Source: Neckera pumila (taxonomy: Eukaryota > Streptophyta > Bryopsida > Hypnales > Neckeraceae). From it: a stretch of DNA of 64,000 nt. The stretch lies in NCBI GenBank assembly GCA_963969595.1, contig OZ018409.1, positions 36,097,282-36,161,281 of the forward strand. Reading direction: 5' to 3'. The position numbers and the translations under genes are program-made. Positions 33,424-46,550 of this stretch are shown here, one piece after another. Each line of letters opens with the position of its first letter. The stretch's first letter is position 1. The notes under the pieces were generated by a model. That model worked only from the letters and a program-made list of their open reading frames with translations, was not told the origin of the DNA and made no database searches.

Positions 33424-34664
33424 GAGCATCGCCACCGCAGGGCGCCAAATGAAGCTAACCCGGTGATTTGGCACGTCAGGCCAAGTATTTTCCCCCACCA
33501 CATGCACGCTGACTTGCCAAAAATGCCCGGCCACTTCAAGTTTTCAAGAGGGGACGGACAAATAGAAAAACCCTGGCACGCCTTGCTATGGGGTTTGACT
33601 TCACTTTTACACTGACTTTGAGGTACTGACGCCCCCAGCTGGCACTCAAATGTAAATAAAAGAATTTAACTGCTATGAAATTCCCTTCTCTTGTAAGAAA
33701 AACAAAGAAAAAAATACTTTTGACTACAAGAAAGATTTCTTTACTTGTGTACTAAATTGGATTGAAAGTATTTTCAACTTTTGTTGAGCTTCAAGTGAGA
33801 AGTGTAGCTCACTATATACACATGGGGTGGTAGGAGGTAGAACAAACAATGTGGGATAAGTAAATTAGGTGTAGTAGGAGCTCCACCACTCATAGTTTAT
33901 TCAAAATTATGAATTGTGTTAAAAGTAGAATTTTAGACCTCATTTAGGCATAGTAGAATATCTTTTTCTTAAAACTTTGAACTAATAAAAGATGTTTTAA
34001 TTCAAGATAAATTTCATCTCCAAAAATCCGTTTGAGATTTCAAGTCTCTAATAAAAAGTTATGGACAAATTTCTACTATGCATTTCTACAAATGTAAAAA
34101 GAAATTCCCTTCTAATCTTTTTTTGAAATTTATCTACAACTTTTGATTGAAGTCTTGAAATCACAAACGGATTCTTGGAGGTGAAGTTTATCTTGATTTA
34201 ACATCTTTTATTAGTACAAAGTTTTTTGAAAAAATTATTCTACTATGCCTAAATGAGGTCTGAAATTCTACTTTTAACACAATTCATAATTTTGAATAAA
34301 CTATAAGTGGTAGAGCTCCTACTACATCTTATTTTGCTTATTCCACATTGTTTGTTCTACCTCCTATCACCCCATGTGTGTATAGTGAGCTTCTCTATTA
34401 GCTCAAAAATACAAACTAAGTTGGAAATGCCCTTGGAACAATGTGCTCTAGTTCTCTATGAAGTAACTAAAAAAATTTTGAGTTTAATTTTAAAAACCAT
34501 CAAAATCTTTTGAATTACATATCTGCCACCATTATGTATTTGGTGCCCTTGTTTGGCGCATCAGGCATGGGGCAAAGGAGGAGTGGTAAAGCCCCACTCT
34601 CCAAATCCACACGCCAAGGCTACACTTGGCACCCCTCATTGGCGCATCAGGCGTGGGGATGCCC
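33424..34664. mobile_element. Foldback DNA element, TAA-flanked (PIF/Harbinger-like)
   Basis: The ends are GAGCATCGCCACCGCAGGGC and, read inversely, GGGCATCCCCACGCCTGATG. TAA directly flanks both, as in PIF/Harbinger insertions (TWA target). Inside, two arms of about 265 bp (33804-34068 and 34133-34393) are inverse copies of one another with roughly 90% identity by eye, separated by about 65 bases. Only short frames are open. Confidence 0.7.
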
Positions 34665-34765
34665 TAAGGTCTACATATTCATTTTCATTTGCTTCCTAAT
34701 TGCATGATTTTTCTTCAAATGTCCAATATTTGAGACAGCTTAAATGTTGGACAAATATCTTGACA

Positions 34766-34796
34766 CACATATATACATATATATATATATATATAT
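34766..34796. repeat. (AT)n microsatellite
   Basis: An AT dinucleotide tract with a few CA interruptions. Nothing else is recognised from 34668 to 35271. Confidence 0.9.
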
Positions 34797-35271
34797 TGAA
34801 TAAAATATTTGCTCTTGAGGAAAAAATTCTTTTTTTTTGCATTCTTCTTCATCCTTAATTCCACATTGAGCTCAATTTCTCAACAAATTCCCTGAATCCT
34901 AGAGGCTGGAATGCACAAGTTATCCGTCATAGGTACCTCTACTTTAGATACCTCAAGACCACCTCTACCTTACATGCCTCAAGACTAGTCAACACCACAA
35001 TCTTCTCAAGAGTAAACTCAGCTTCCCAATTCACCTAATCTAAAATCCCTTCAGGATTAACCAAAAAAATTCCCAGAGAAATTGAACAAAGTCAGTACAA
35101 TGGTTTGTATTACATGAGATTGAAAAGAGATAAATCAATCATGTACAATTAATCAGTTTGACTCAAAACATTCTATGGCAGAGTACAACACCAACAGAAA
35201 AGACAACACTTTTTTGCACTGGCATAAGATTTTGACAAATTAATTGCAGTCATGTTGTTAGTGATTGTTAG

Positions 35272-38256
35272 TCACTCAGGCTTCCTTGCAGTGATGGCGG
35301 CAAATTTGATGAGCCCTTTCTGGTATCCTTGGATCATTAGTGTCATAGCAAAAGCTCCCTTCATCGTAGTCCAACCTGACTTGGCCAATCCCATCAGGCC
35401 TTGCAAGCTCAAGGCAGTTTTCATCACTGCTGGCCAGAAGGGGGTCACATACTTGGACCAATCCTCACTTTTGATGTCCTGTAACCACAAAAGAACCTCA
35501 ATATTGTTAAAGCCAATGCATTTGTTCTTAGTTCTCATGCTCACAATATCATGGCTACGACAGTACATTTCCTCTATTCTATTGTCATAGTATACATGTC
35601 ACCACATTTTGCCAACAATCTACTAATTTAAAAAGTAAGGGAAGCAAATTAGGTTAAATAGATAGATGCAAATGGAAGTGGAAATGCTCATTGAAGTAGA
35701 AAACTAGACTGACCTGGAGACCCAAATCCTTGGCTAAGCTGACGTACTCAGAAGGTGAGCACCAAGCTGGCAAGTAGTATGCATCACAGATCTTGTTCAA
35801 AAGCTCCTGAAATTTCATCACCCAAAATTGAATGAGAGTGCTACAAAAGAAAAAAAACATTAAGAGAAAACTAGCAAATTTTGTCATTCCAAGTACCTGC
35901 CCATCCGTGCATCAGAAGTCATAAACCTATCAAGGTTCAAAGTCTGTCCCAACAAGTTATTTTTGTCAAGAAGCACGTTTGTCATCAACTAAAACTAAAA
36001 TCTTGAGCAAAAACTTAGTGAATACAGGGAACTAAGTGCCTTGGGGACAAATGACTATGAAATTTCGTCTGATGCATCAGAATTGCAAATGCTTTGCATT
36101 ATACAAAGATTAAGTATTGTACCTGCTCATCCGATTTCAGAGACTTTTCACCGGGCTTCAAATCACGGTGACACCACGTCACCAAAATGATGCGACCGCC
36201 TGGCGCTGCCACTCGTGCAAGCTCCCCCATAAACTTCAACCCAAAAGCAATGCAAAATACCACAAGACTTAGCAAAAGACATCCAGATCACATGAAATTC
36301 TTGAAAGTCTCCCTAAACACCCTTGGAAAAGAAATCCACATTCTTTTTGTGCACAATCTTGAGTTTATTCTCGGTGGGACGTACCAAAAGTCACAGGAAG
36401 AAGACATTCAAGTGTTAGGCATTCATGCAGGCTCTTTAAAATTAATATCTCTAACCAAAAGTCATAGGAAGGAAACAAGTATTAACCATTCATGCATGCT
36501 CTTTACAATGCTTGTCAAATGTCCGGTTGCCATTAATAACAGAGGAGTTTGAATTCTCACAAATACTGAAGAATGTTAAGCACGCAACCTGCAAAATGAT
36601 TATGGTTCCAGAGACGGGTAAACTCTCACAACAAAGACAGAGACGGGTGAACTCTCACAACCATTTAGAAATTTTACCATGCATGCAAACTGCAAAAAGA
36701 TTATGGTTGCCATCAACAACAGAGAAGGTTGAATTCTCACAACTACTAAAGAATGTCACTATAAATGCAAACTGCAAAAAGATTAGGTTTAACTCAACCA
36801 AGAACTAGAAAAGAACGGCAAAAATCAATGAGCAAGGAGGAGAACAAGGAGGCACCTGTTTCTTGTCTGGCATATGCTCGCCGCTCTCCATGGACCACAC
36901 CAGATCAAAGGAGTTATCTTGAAAGGGCTGCTTCAGCGCATTGGCCACTTGGAAGTTGACAAGCTCCGACAAGCCCTGCTTGGCAGTGATGTCCACGGCC
37001 CTCTCCACTTGCACGGGGCTGAGCGTGATGGAGCTCACCTTCGCCTGGTACTTGCGAGCCAAGTAACGGGAGCTGCCTCCAATGCCGCACCCCACGTCTA
37101 CTATCGACTTTGGCCTGGCCTCATTGCTATCTGCGCAGAACACAAACCCCACCATGAGCATGGTTGTTTCCAAATTTCACCAATCCTCGAAACCTCCAAA
37201 TCTCCAAATTCGTCCATGAGCCACGGATTACCCAATTTGCTCGACATGGACGCACCACACCAAACTAACAAACTAAACTACTACCAATCCTGAAAATAGT
37301 TGGAAGTGCTCTCCAGCGCATACGGTTCGACAATGTGATGAAAACCTTCAAAATCACATAACAGACATTCAAGAAATTGCCGTATCAAACAGCTACCACG
37401 ACGAAGCGATCCCAAGAACTACGACAAACGGCATTGAAAAGATGCGATTCAAGAAGCAAGAAACGGCAACCGTCGCACTTCAAATTCCAATTGGAACCCT
37501 CATGGTGGCGATCATGCACATACACGAACGAAGGCGAATTCCACAGCGCGCGAGATATTTAAAAAACTCAAATCACAGACCACGAATTCAGTAAGAATCG
37601 AATGTATCCCCAATTGCCAAACCCAACACCGAATCGTCCACATTTCAAAAAATGCAGGCCACAGCTGCGAACAGAAACAGGGGAAACAGAGAATACAAAG
37701 GACAATCCCAAAAGTTCAGTCCCCCGCCGAGACTCGAATACGACCCCAATTCCCAAACCCAACACCTAATCGAATCCATTTCAAACATTGCAACCACAGC
37801 TGGGAACCAGAACTCGGAAAACAGAAAAGAAAAAAATGGGTTGCTTGGAATTGGAATTCTACCCGGGACCCCAGCGTACGCGAGCGACTTCTCGATCATG
37901 TTGAGTTGCGCACGATGATGCTCTGGTCCTCCATCAACAGGCCCCCCCGTGGTGGCCGTGGCCGTTTCGATGTTGTCGACGTCGTAGTATCCGTGGTGCA
38001 TGTGCTCGCCCCAAATGTCTTCCCACACACCAGACGATTCGTCATAGAAGTGGGCGATGCCGTCGTACAGCTCGGGTTCCGTCCGTTGCTGTGCCACGCG
38101 CAATGGCCCCGTTCTCTGGTTCCACGACGGGGGGTTGCCATCATTGCGAATGCGAACGTGCTGTTGCAATACAGTTTTGTGGGGGGTGGAGGAGGTGTCT
38201 CTGGAGCTGGTGATCTTGGCGCAAGTACAAGCTGGTAGAGCGATCGCGGTGGCCAT
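35272..38256 (-). CDS. VTE4: Gamma-tocopherol C-methyltransferase, plastid
   Basis: The enzyme transfers a methyl group from S-adenosylmethionine to gamma- (and delta-) tocopherol, giving alpha- (and beta-) tocopherol, the last step of vitamin E synthesis in plastids. Five exons, in coding order 38256-37863, 37130-36856, 36233-36123, 35806-35714 and 35478-35272, all with GT..AG sites, make 359 aa (Arabidopsis VTE4 is 348). Marks: FYDESSGVWEDIWGEHMHHG; SAM motif I VDVGCGIGGSSRYLA (about 142-156); LSPVQVERA; FDLVWSMESGEHMPD; PGGRIILVTWCHRD; YYLPAWCSPSEYV; WSKYVTPFWPAV; and the C-terminal KFAAITARKPE. The chosen ATG sits in a good plant context (GCAATGGCC) and gives a transit-peptide-like N-terminus. 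An upstream in-frame ATG at 38445 would add 63 residues. Confidence 0.92.
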
Positions 38257-38513
38257 TGCGACGAGAAGGATGAGTCCTGAAGCGCGCGAATGGGTCGCAA
38301 AGGCGCAACGACAACGGCGCCAGAGGACCAGAGGACAACTGAAAGAACGAGGACGCGCGGCGTGGAGAGAACTGACGAGCGTTGCAAGCACTTGGGCACC
38401 TCCAATCAATGGAGGGAATATGTTTGACCAGTCCAATTCCGGCATTCTACCGGCGTGTGTGTTTTTTCACAGTTTTTATGGCGCACCAAATTCGATTTTC
38501 TTTGATTAAATCC

Positions 38514-39491
38514 TTAACCCCAAAGTGACAAAGAGGACAGAAAGTGTCCTCATACAGTTTCAAGTCCAGTTCAAAGTGCTTTAACTTTTGTATCCAAGGT
38601 CCAAATTCAGTAAAACTTGTTGGAAAAGTTGCGTTCTCTCCACTAATTTGTGTGGTATAATTTTCAGATCAATCCAAGATGTATAGATTTTTTGGAAGCC
38701 AATTGAAGTTCAAAAACTTCAATTTGAGATCACCAAATTGCATTTTAGGGCTGCAACTTTGGGGCCTTGTATCTCCTTCATCCACTATTTGTTTTCAATA
38801 AAATTTGTTGGGTTTTGTTCCCCCTGAAGCCTAGTTATTGTGGTAAAATTTTCATGTTAATCCAAGTTGGTTTGAATGTTTGGGAGCAATTCAAAGGTCA
38901 AAATCCTGCCGTTTTTGGAGTACATTGAACTTTGGCGGCTTGTTTCTTCTTCATAGAGAGTTTATTTTCAATAATTTCTTTCGGAAAAGTTGCGTATACT
39001 AGTCTAGTTTGTGCTGCTAAAATTTCATATCAATCTAAGAAGTAATGAGTGACTGAGAAACATTCTAGTAGAAGGAGGTTCACCCTTAGATGTGTTTTTT
39101 GTAGTTTTTCTTACTCTTTTCTAACATTTCAAAGCTATTTTGTAGACACAATGAGTCAATTGAATGAATTTTATTTCGCCAATGCGTTTGTATACTAGTT
39201 TTGAATCACTTTGTAGTGTTAAGTTTTTTCATTTGAGTAGGTTTAGAAATCAAATTTCACCTCCACACATGTTTTTGGAAAAGTTTCAGCATCCATTTTT
39301 AACACTAAAACATTATGATCTTGCAATCTATATGGCCAAATGACTTCAAATTTTGTACATGTCATCTACAACATGTACACTAGAAGATTGTACGGTTGAG
39401 ATTTGTATAACTTGAAGACATTTAGATCTATAAAGCTTCATAAGCAATGACATTTTTGAACCCTGGAAACCAAATGTCACTTTGGGGTTAA
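38514..39491 (+). mobile_element. TTAA-CCC element C4 (piggyBac-like MITE)
   Basis: The left end is TTAACCCCAAAGTGACA and the right end TGTCACTTTGGGGTTAA: a perfect 17-bp inverted repeat including TTAA. The element is 978 bp and non-coding. It begins about 260 bases upstream of the VTE4 start codon, or 69 bases from the alternative start. An eroded relative is at 1735-2345. Confidence 0.82.
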
Positions 39492-39641
39492 ACGCCAATT
39501 CAGATGTTTTTTTGTCCAATGGATGACAACAGAGAAACATTCTAATAGAACAGAAGTGCAACTATTCATCCTTGGAATTTTGTTATGAAAAGGGAGGTCT
39601 TTTACAGTAGTTTGACTTCCAACGAGTGCTTTTGCAATTTT

Positions 39642-40556
39642 TTAACCCCTAAAGGTTTTTGACTATGTTTTCACCAAAAATGCTTCCAAAATGCAATTTT
39701 TAATACAAATACCAAACTTTAGAAAAAAACATTTTTGGACACATATAACCATAAGATCTTGTAGTGCATTGGTTTAAAAAGATGTGGAAAAAGTTTCAGA
39801 ATTTTCCACTGTGCAGATTGCAAAATATTAGTGCATGAATTGAGAAAAAAAAAAATTTTGTCCTTGCAAAAATCCAAGTAGCTACACATTTGTACGAAAA
39901 AATGTCCAAAATGGTGGTTACTCTTTGCATTCATATTTGAAGTCAAGTTGGCTATATGCTTAAAAAATTTCAAATCATTTGTAATTGTATAACATATAGG
40001 AAGAAAATAGTAAGTAGAAAGAAGTAGAGAATGATTCAAAACACTAAATTGTTAAGAATTTAATTACAAAATTGAAAAATGCCAATCCAATGGTGTTAAT
40101 GTTTTTATAAATAAACTATACCCAATGTTTGTTTGTTTTTTCAAAAATATTGAAAATTGAGTTAAATAGAGCATTTCAAAGTTTATTTTAGATTAGAAAT
40201 TCCATAACTACCCTCAAAGTAAAACTCCTCAATTTTCATCTCATTAATAAAAATGGAAGGATTCAAATCTCTCCATGGATATGTAAATCTAGGGAACCAA
40301 TTTCAAATTTTTATTTTTTTAAAAAGTGATTTTTTAAGAATTTTTTGAACTGCCCGCCAAGTATTGAAAATCTCATATCATACAATAACTTTTTAACCAC
40401 GTAGTCAAAAGTTATGAAACTTGTTGGGCCTTAAAGCTACTCCTCAGGAAAATGTTGTGTGAAAATTTCAAAGAAAAAATTAAAAACTCCGCTTGCAGTG
40501 AGCTGCCCAAAAATGCTATATTCTCAAAAACACATGTTTGATGCTTTAGGGATTAA
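39642..40556 (+). mobile_element. TTAA-CCC element C5
   Basis: The element starts TTAACCCCTAAAGGTTTTTG and ends ATGCTTTAGGGATTAA. The inside (ACTATGTTTTCACC-like start, GATCTTGTAGT, GTGGAAAAAGTTTCAGAA) matches C6. A further CCTTTAAGGATTAA at 40608-40621 could be an alternative end. Confidence 0.6.
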
Positions 40557-41344
40557 ACCAGTTTCACATGGTAACTAAAGGGATGATTTTTATGGTCACC
40601 AGTCCATCCTTTAAGGATTAAAGTTGCCCGCTAGGCGATGATGTGTCTATGCCTATAGCCTTCAAAACTATTTACATTTTTTTGTTGTTGTTCAACCACA
40701 ATTTCTCCATTAAAACTACAGTTTCCTTTTGCCATTGAAGATTTCAATAGGTAGCTCAAAGAGTTACTATCTAAGATAGATTTTGACTTGCTAAATAGTG
40801 ATCCATTGATTTTTCAACCTCACATAGAAGCAAACTCACAAAATATTGAGCATGTAGCTAGATAAGCAATAACCATTTTAATGAATGAAAATGAAACTTA
40901 CAACTAATTGCATTGCACAAAATTTGGCAAAGATGATGCTATCCATTTTTATAGAGATAATGACAAAACTAAAAAAGCCAAACACTGGACCTGTATATAC
41001 CAAACTACACAAAGAACAAATTCAAAGTTGTACACACAAAATATCTTCAAGTGTTCATGAGAAATTGTAGCAACATGATGATAAAATTTGTTGAGTGTTG
41101 AATGTTTGTGTTATATACCCAAATCCAATGAACTCTGTCCAAATAATTGTTCATGTGACTAGAGCAATGGAAATCAAAACTACCATATTTCATCCCAAAA
41201 AAGTCAATAATACCAAAACAAAAGCCTATTTGCCTAAATAGAGCGATGTGGCATGGTCGATGGCTATCCATAACTGCATTCAAAGGTTTTTTAGTATTTG
41301 CTTATTTGGCTTAGCAAGTCTCCAATCTTCAATTGCTTCTTTAT

Positions 41345-42494
41345 CCATGACTATGTTTTCACCGAAAATGCTCAAAAAACTACCATTTTTTATACAAGTA
41401 CAAATATTTTGAATTTTTTTGACACATGTAACTATAGGATCTTGTAGTATACTGACTAGATAACATGTGGTAAATATTTTAGAAATTTCCATTGCGGATT
41501 GCAAGATATAAGCATACAAATTCATTGACATCATTTTTTTGGCCCTCCACAAAACAGGGCAGTTGCACTTCATAAGCTCACTTTTCTATGAAAAAATGTC
41601 CAAAATGATGGTGCTTCTTTGGATTCTTTTTTCTAGACAAGTTGGCCACATGCTTGAAAAATTTCAAATCATTTGGAATTGTTCAACATACAGGAAAAAA
41701 ATTGTAAGCAGAAAGTAGTATAAAATGATTCAAAATACTAAATAGTTTAGAATTTGATTATGGAATTAAAAAATGCCAATTCTAATGGTTGCAATGTTAT
41801 AATAAACAATCTACATCCTACGATTTTATGTTTTTCAAAAAATATTGAAAATTGAGTAAGACAAAGGATCCTTGCAAACAAAAAAACCTCCAATAACTTT
41901 TGACTTGTTGCCATCAAAATGTAATGATTCAAAACTTTCCACATATATATAACTCTAGAAAACCAATTTTCAATCATTACAAAAAATTTCAGCCCGGGAA
42001 AGGGCCACAAGTTTTTTATATTTGACACCCTTGCAGTGCAATTACAGATCCTTTTTTATTAAAAATAAATACAAATAACTTTTTTTTTAATTTAAATTTT
42101 AAATTTAAATTAAAAAATATATATATTATGATATGCTAACATGGCACCAATAGTGCCACGTCAACATGTCAACAATTTCCTCCCTGATTGCACGAAGGGG
42201 GTGCAAAACTCGCAGCCTTCTTCAGGGCTAAAATTTTTCCTAATGATTTGTTTTTGAAAAAAGTGATTTTTTATGATCAGCCTGGACTCCCCATTTATGA
42301 AAAAATTTAGCATATTTGGATTGTAAATTTTGACTCATATTTCAAATGCCATGAAATGTAGTGCATATGAAAGATATTCCTCGTCCCGACCTTTTATTAA
42401 AATTTGGGCCAAAATATAGAAATCTCCAGTCACACGTACCTGTCTAAAATTACTATGTAGCCAAAAGAATGTATACTAGTCTTTAGGGGTTAGA
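41345..42494 (+). mobile_element. TTAA-CCC element C6, interrupted by a CATTAC MITE
   Basis: The left side is eroded but aligns with C5 from CCATGACTATGTTTTCACC onward; the right end is GTCTTTAGGGGTTAG (TTAA mutated). Removing the nested copy at 41975-42245 leaves about 880 bp, similar to C5 (915 bp). Confidence 0.55.
41975..42245 (+). mobile_element. CATTAC-family MITE, copy B2, nested in C6
   Basis: The left end is CATTACAAAAAATTTCAGCC, the right end GGGCTAAAATTTTTCCTAAT followed by G. The inside matches B1: CTTGCAGTGCAATTACAG, TAGTGCCACGTCAAC and GGGGGTGCAAAACTCGCAGC. The centre is a near-palindromic AT tract. Confidence 0.75.
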
Positions 42495-43449
42495 CAGCAT
42501 GGTGTGAATCATAAAGTGTTTTTGGGCAAATGTATTTGCATACAAAGCAAGGTGGTCTATTAACCGGTTTTGAATCTTACTTTTGAGAAATGAAACATTG
42601 CTAAATGTCCACTTGTCTTCTAAGCTTCCTAGGACCTGCATCATTAAGCAACAAGGCAATCCTAAGGTTCTTTAAAAAAGAATGAGAATTCAAAAATGAT
42701 GGTAGAAAAATCTACTAGCTGAAATTGATAATGTGGAAATTATGCTCAAACATACTGAAAGTTTCACATACTGATCACACAGTATACACTAAATTGTAAT
42801 ATAATTCCAAAAGTCGAGCAAATGCTATTGTGCCAATTGATGGAAGGGATGCTATTCCCAAGTCAGCAAGGCAAATTGAGCTCCAAACAATAGAAATCAC
42901 AAATGAAGAGAATATTACAAAGAATACATTTTCTATTGTAGCCATTGTTCTTGGATACAAGGACTCCCACCATTACGCTACCATGACTCTCAAGCTATGT
43001 AAGAAGTAGAGTATGCTCAAGCTTGAAGAACAATGATGCCCACCTCTCTACATAAATACAATATCATTGAAGCTAAGAGTAGTGGAGGACTAATGCACTG
43101 TACTTGGGTGTCACCAAGTGAGTGATCCTTCAATAAACTACAGGGGTTTCAAAAGCACCCGTGGCCGTTTATAAAGCATGGCATTCAAGCAAAATCCTAA
43201 ACTACAAGATGGTTCTTTTGTGAATGGTGTATTTGAAAGTATCACCTGGTGCCACTATTGGCAGCTTGCCCATTACTCACTCGGGCAATGTACAACTGCT
43301 TTTTCCCTGCTAGCAAGTAATATGTATGCATTGGACTAGCAGTTTCTTGAGATTTTTTCATTTTTTCCATAAAATTTTCTATAGTGTTCCTTTCAACCAT
43401 ACATAGAGTATTGCTTTGGTGCGAAATTTCACCCAAAAAAAAGACTGCA
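42495..43449. other. Intergenic, nothing recognised
   Basis: No supported coding region; short chance frames only. Confidence 0.5.
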
Positions 43450-43810
43450 TCCTACTTTTGGCCCCAATTACATACAAAAAAACATCCAAATCCATTGATT
43501 TTTTGACAAAATCATTGTATTAATGTCAACAAGGGATAACATGTCAATCCTTTAATGGTGAACACTTAAGTACCATTAGATACACGGAAAGGTGGTTATG
43601 GGTTGTTTATAGGACATTTGTGACTCCACTCTATGATAGAGCGGTTTTATAATTTCAAAATAGACCACTTCAGAAATTCACAAAAATTACAATTTTAATC
43701 GGAAAATTATAGTTCCACTTAGATTTAATTCATGAAACAAGCGTACACTTTTGAAAAATATGTGTCCCTCTTGGAATTGGCCCCAAGATATTCAAATTGA
43801 AAATCATCGT
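43450..43810 (+). repeat. Dispersed repeat G, copy 2
   Basis: A more decayed partner of 25325-25690, same orientation, sharing GGTTATGGGTTGTTTATAGG, GTGACTCCA, TACAATTTTAAT and TATGTGYCCCTCTTGGA. The open frame seen in copy 1 is broken here. Confidence 0.6.
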
Positions 43811-45173
43811 CTAATAGGCTTGTCTACCTTAATAGGGGGAGTCATGGCTACAAGCTTGCAATTGTAATTCTCAATGGTACAACTATATCCATGTGTTGTT
43901 GTCACAATTAAGTCAAAGGTAAATTTAATGTCATTTTTTCATTTTTTCATTTATAAAACAATTCAAACTTCAATATCTTTTTTGTCATAAGGCAAAAGGC
44001 CACAAAACAAAGTTTGTGCACACCTCCTTGCAAAGGGCTTTCCGACGGTATTATGAATCATGAATGTGACCAAGGAAAAATAGTTTTGGAGATCTCACTG
44101 TAATAAACAAAATAAAAATAAACAACCTCATTTAAGGTATAGATGCTAGGAATCAACGTTTGGGAAGTTGTCTAAACTACCCCAATAAGTTGCCTCTGTT
44201 TTTTTCTAAAAAGACACTGGTTGCATCCTCTCCTTATCAAAATCTCCCAATATATTTCCTCTAGTATTGAATTCTTACCAGCCACTTCTTTCAACTTCAA
44301 AATTGCAAAGGGTATACTTCGACTCTTTCAATGACATGTTGGTTTTGAAATTTAATCCAAAATTTTATTACATTGGACACATTCAAATGACTGAGCAAGG
44401 GTTGGCTGCCACAACCAACACTAAAGCAATACCTGCCTCCACCTCCAAGCCCCTCAACAACCAACCCTAAAGCAATACCCACCTTGCCCAAGAACATACT
44501 TGCCTCAAGTATCCCGGGTTAATGCTTTGGATTTGAAATGGCAAGTTGCTAAAATTTGATAATGTCAAGAAAGCGGTGGCTATATATCCACCTTTTGTTT
44601 TTGTACACCAATTGGTTGCTGGTCCTACCAATTTTTGGTCTAGTTTGGGATCCTCTCTTTTTAGAATCCAATTGGTTATTTTTCTGAAGGCACTGTCTAA
44701 CAATGAACTAACCAACGGTTCTCTCCAAACTTTGTAGGAGTCAAACTCTACAGTTTTTTAATATTGTTGTCTAATCAAGAAGTGTTTTACATGGTTGGTG
44801 TTGTGACTACTCCATTTACATAGCATTGTTTACCAATGAAGCAAGGGTCCTTTTTGCATCCTTATTGCATTTGAATATACTATTGTATTTAATTACAATT
44901 TCATACCATAGTAAACAATAGCAATATGAATACAAAGTCAAATACTAGTACATAATGGAGATTTCATAGGACTTTACATGGTGAACATATACAATCATTT
45001 TAACTCATTAAAGACCATGGTCAATTCAAAGGTGGGCAAGATGTTTTCTGGTCCTAGGAGGTAAATAGAAAAAAATACCAAACTATGATGCATTTCAAAG
45101 ATCTAACCATACCAATAGAATTGTAAGTGCTTGGGGCTCTGCAATAAATTCATTCTAAAACTCTAGTATTTAT
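43811..45173. other. Intergenic, nothing recognised
   Basis: AT-rich. An open frame at 44267-44470 has no recognisable domain and is not called. Confidence 0.45.
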
Positions 45174-46087
45174 GGGTGATTGCAAGAAACACTTGTCCTA
45201 TTTTATGTCACATCTTGCATGCTAATTTGTTTTTTAGCCATAACTTTTGCATTTGGAATCCAAATGATTTAAAATTCATAAGCAAGGTACTCATGACTAT
45301 TATATGCCTTGTCTAATTTTTTGGAATTCTTTTAAAATGTTTACTATCCAAAATAGCCCTGGTTTTATGTCACACTTGCCAATTTTTTTTTTTTTTTTTC
45401 ACAAAGTAGTATCCAAAGAAACAAATTTGGGCCTGAAATTTAGAAGAGATGATCTTCTAGTACACCTTTAGCTACACCTCAAAGGATTTTAAAAAAATAG
45501 TTAATTACATGTTGTATCACTATAAGAAATCTATGTTTTTAGTGATGGAATTTCCTAGACATCCACCTGTTTTCATATTAATAATAACATCAGACAAAAC
45601 ATTTTGATGTTACATTTGACATTATTCTTAACATAAAAACAATTGAACATCTAGTAAAATTTGTCAAGAAAATCACAAGTTTCTTTATAGTTGTATAGAA
45701 GTTGTAAAAGTGAGCTTCTTTCTACTTGCATTTTGAAACATGTACAAAATTATTTTTGGTATTTTTTTAGGTGAATGACCATCTCCATTAAGTTGTTACA
45801 AATATCCAATTTTTCTTTTCTTTATTTAAATTTTTTCCTATTTTCCACCAATTAAAACATCAAAGTATGTATTATCTTGAGATTTGTCACTTTTCTAGTA
45901 CTCCTACTTAGAGAATTTTTCTATGATTTTCCTTTGGTGGTTACCTTCATCTTATAGATGTATACATTGACTATATTTTTTTTTAAATTTGAAAAAATTA
46001 TTTTTCTAATTTTAAAGTACTCCAGGAAAAAAAAGCATGAGTACTATAAAACGCAATAAAACTGGTAGGTGTTTCTTGCAATCACCC
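45174..46087 (+). mobile_element. GGGTGATTGCAAG element E1
   Basis: The left end is GGGTGATTGCAAGAAACACT and the right end is its inverse over 19 bases (ending TTTCTTGCAATCACCC). TTAT stands directly outside both ends, a clear 4-bp target duplication. The 914-bp inside is non-coding and is itself invaded by a small CACTA-type element. Partial copies lie at 61559 and 63733. Confidence 0.78.
45518..45692. mobile_element. Small CACTA-type element nested in E1
   Basis: The left end CACTATAAGAAATCTATGTT runs into TTTAGTGATG, a typical plant CACTA terminus. The inverse of the right side (AACTATAAAGAAACTTGTG) is a decayed partner about 175 bases away. Confidence 0.5.
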
Positions 46088-46462
46088 TTATGGCCATCTT
46101 TCCGCATTGATTGGCATATTTCTAGTTGTTATTACGTTAGTTTTTTGAATGGTCCGAAATTCGCATGCGAGTGCAGATTGTCCTAATTCTTGTTGCAAAT
46201 GCATCCAGTTCCCAGTTCCCCACACCCGTTTCCTTTTGTCCATAGGCAAATTCATTCTAAGACTCTAGCTACCAATGAAAAGTGTCAATTTTGACCAGAA
46301 AGTGATTGACCAGTCCTTCATGTGTTAAAATTCAAGTAGTGGTTTCTTAGCACTTTACCTAAAAGTAACCAAAACAAGCTCCTCAACTTGCCATATGGAA
46401 ATTTGGCCAGCTCTCAAATTTAGACATAACTTCATCCTTTTCAGCTCACAATGGCGACGGGA

Positions 46463-46550
46463 CCACTCTCTTTGTATCAAAATAAATATGTGGTACTCCT
46501 ACAGTTTCCTAATAGAAACCACAGATTTATTTTGAGACAGAGGAAGTATA
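46463..46550. mobile_element. Stowaway-like MITE remnant
   Basis: The right end reads TTTATTTTGAGACAGAGGAA then GTATA, close to the plant Stowaway terminus (TTATTTTGGGACGGAGGGAGTA). The left side, TTTGTATCAAAATAAATATG, is its imperfect inverse. At about 90 bp this is very short for the family. Confidence 0.5.

Noticed and set aside
35882..35935. Possible extra VTE4 exon reading LDRFMTSDARMG
   Set aside because: The direct junction from 36123 to 35806 restores the conserved run (EQ then ELLNKICDAYYLPAWC), and the extra stretch matches nothing known in the family.
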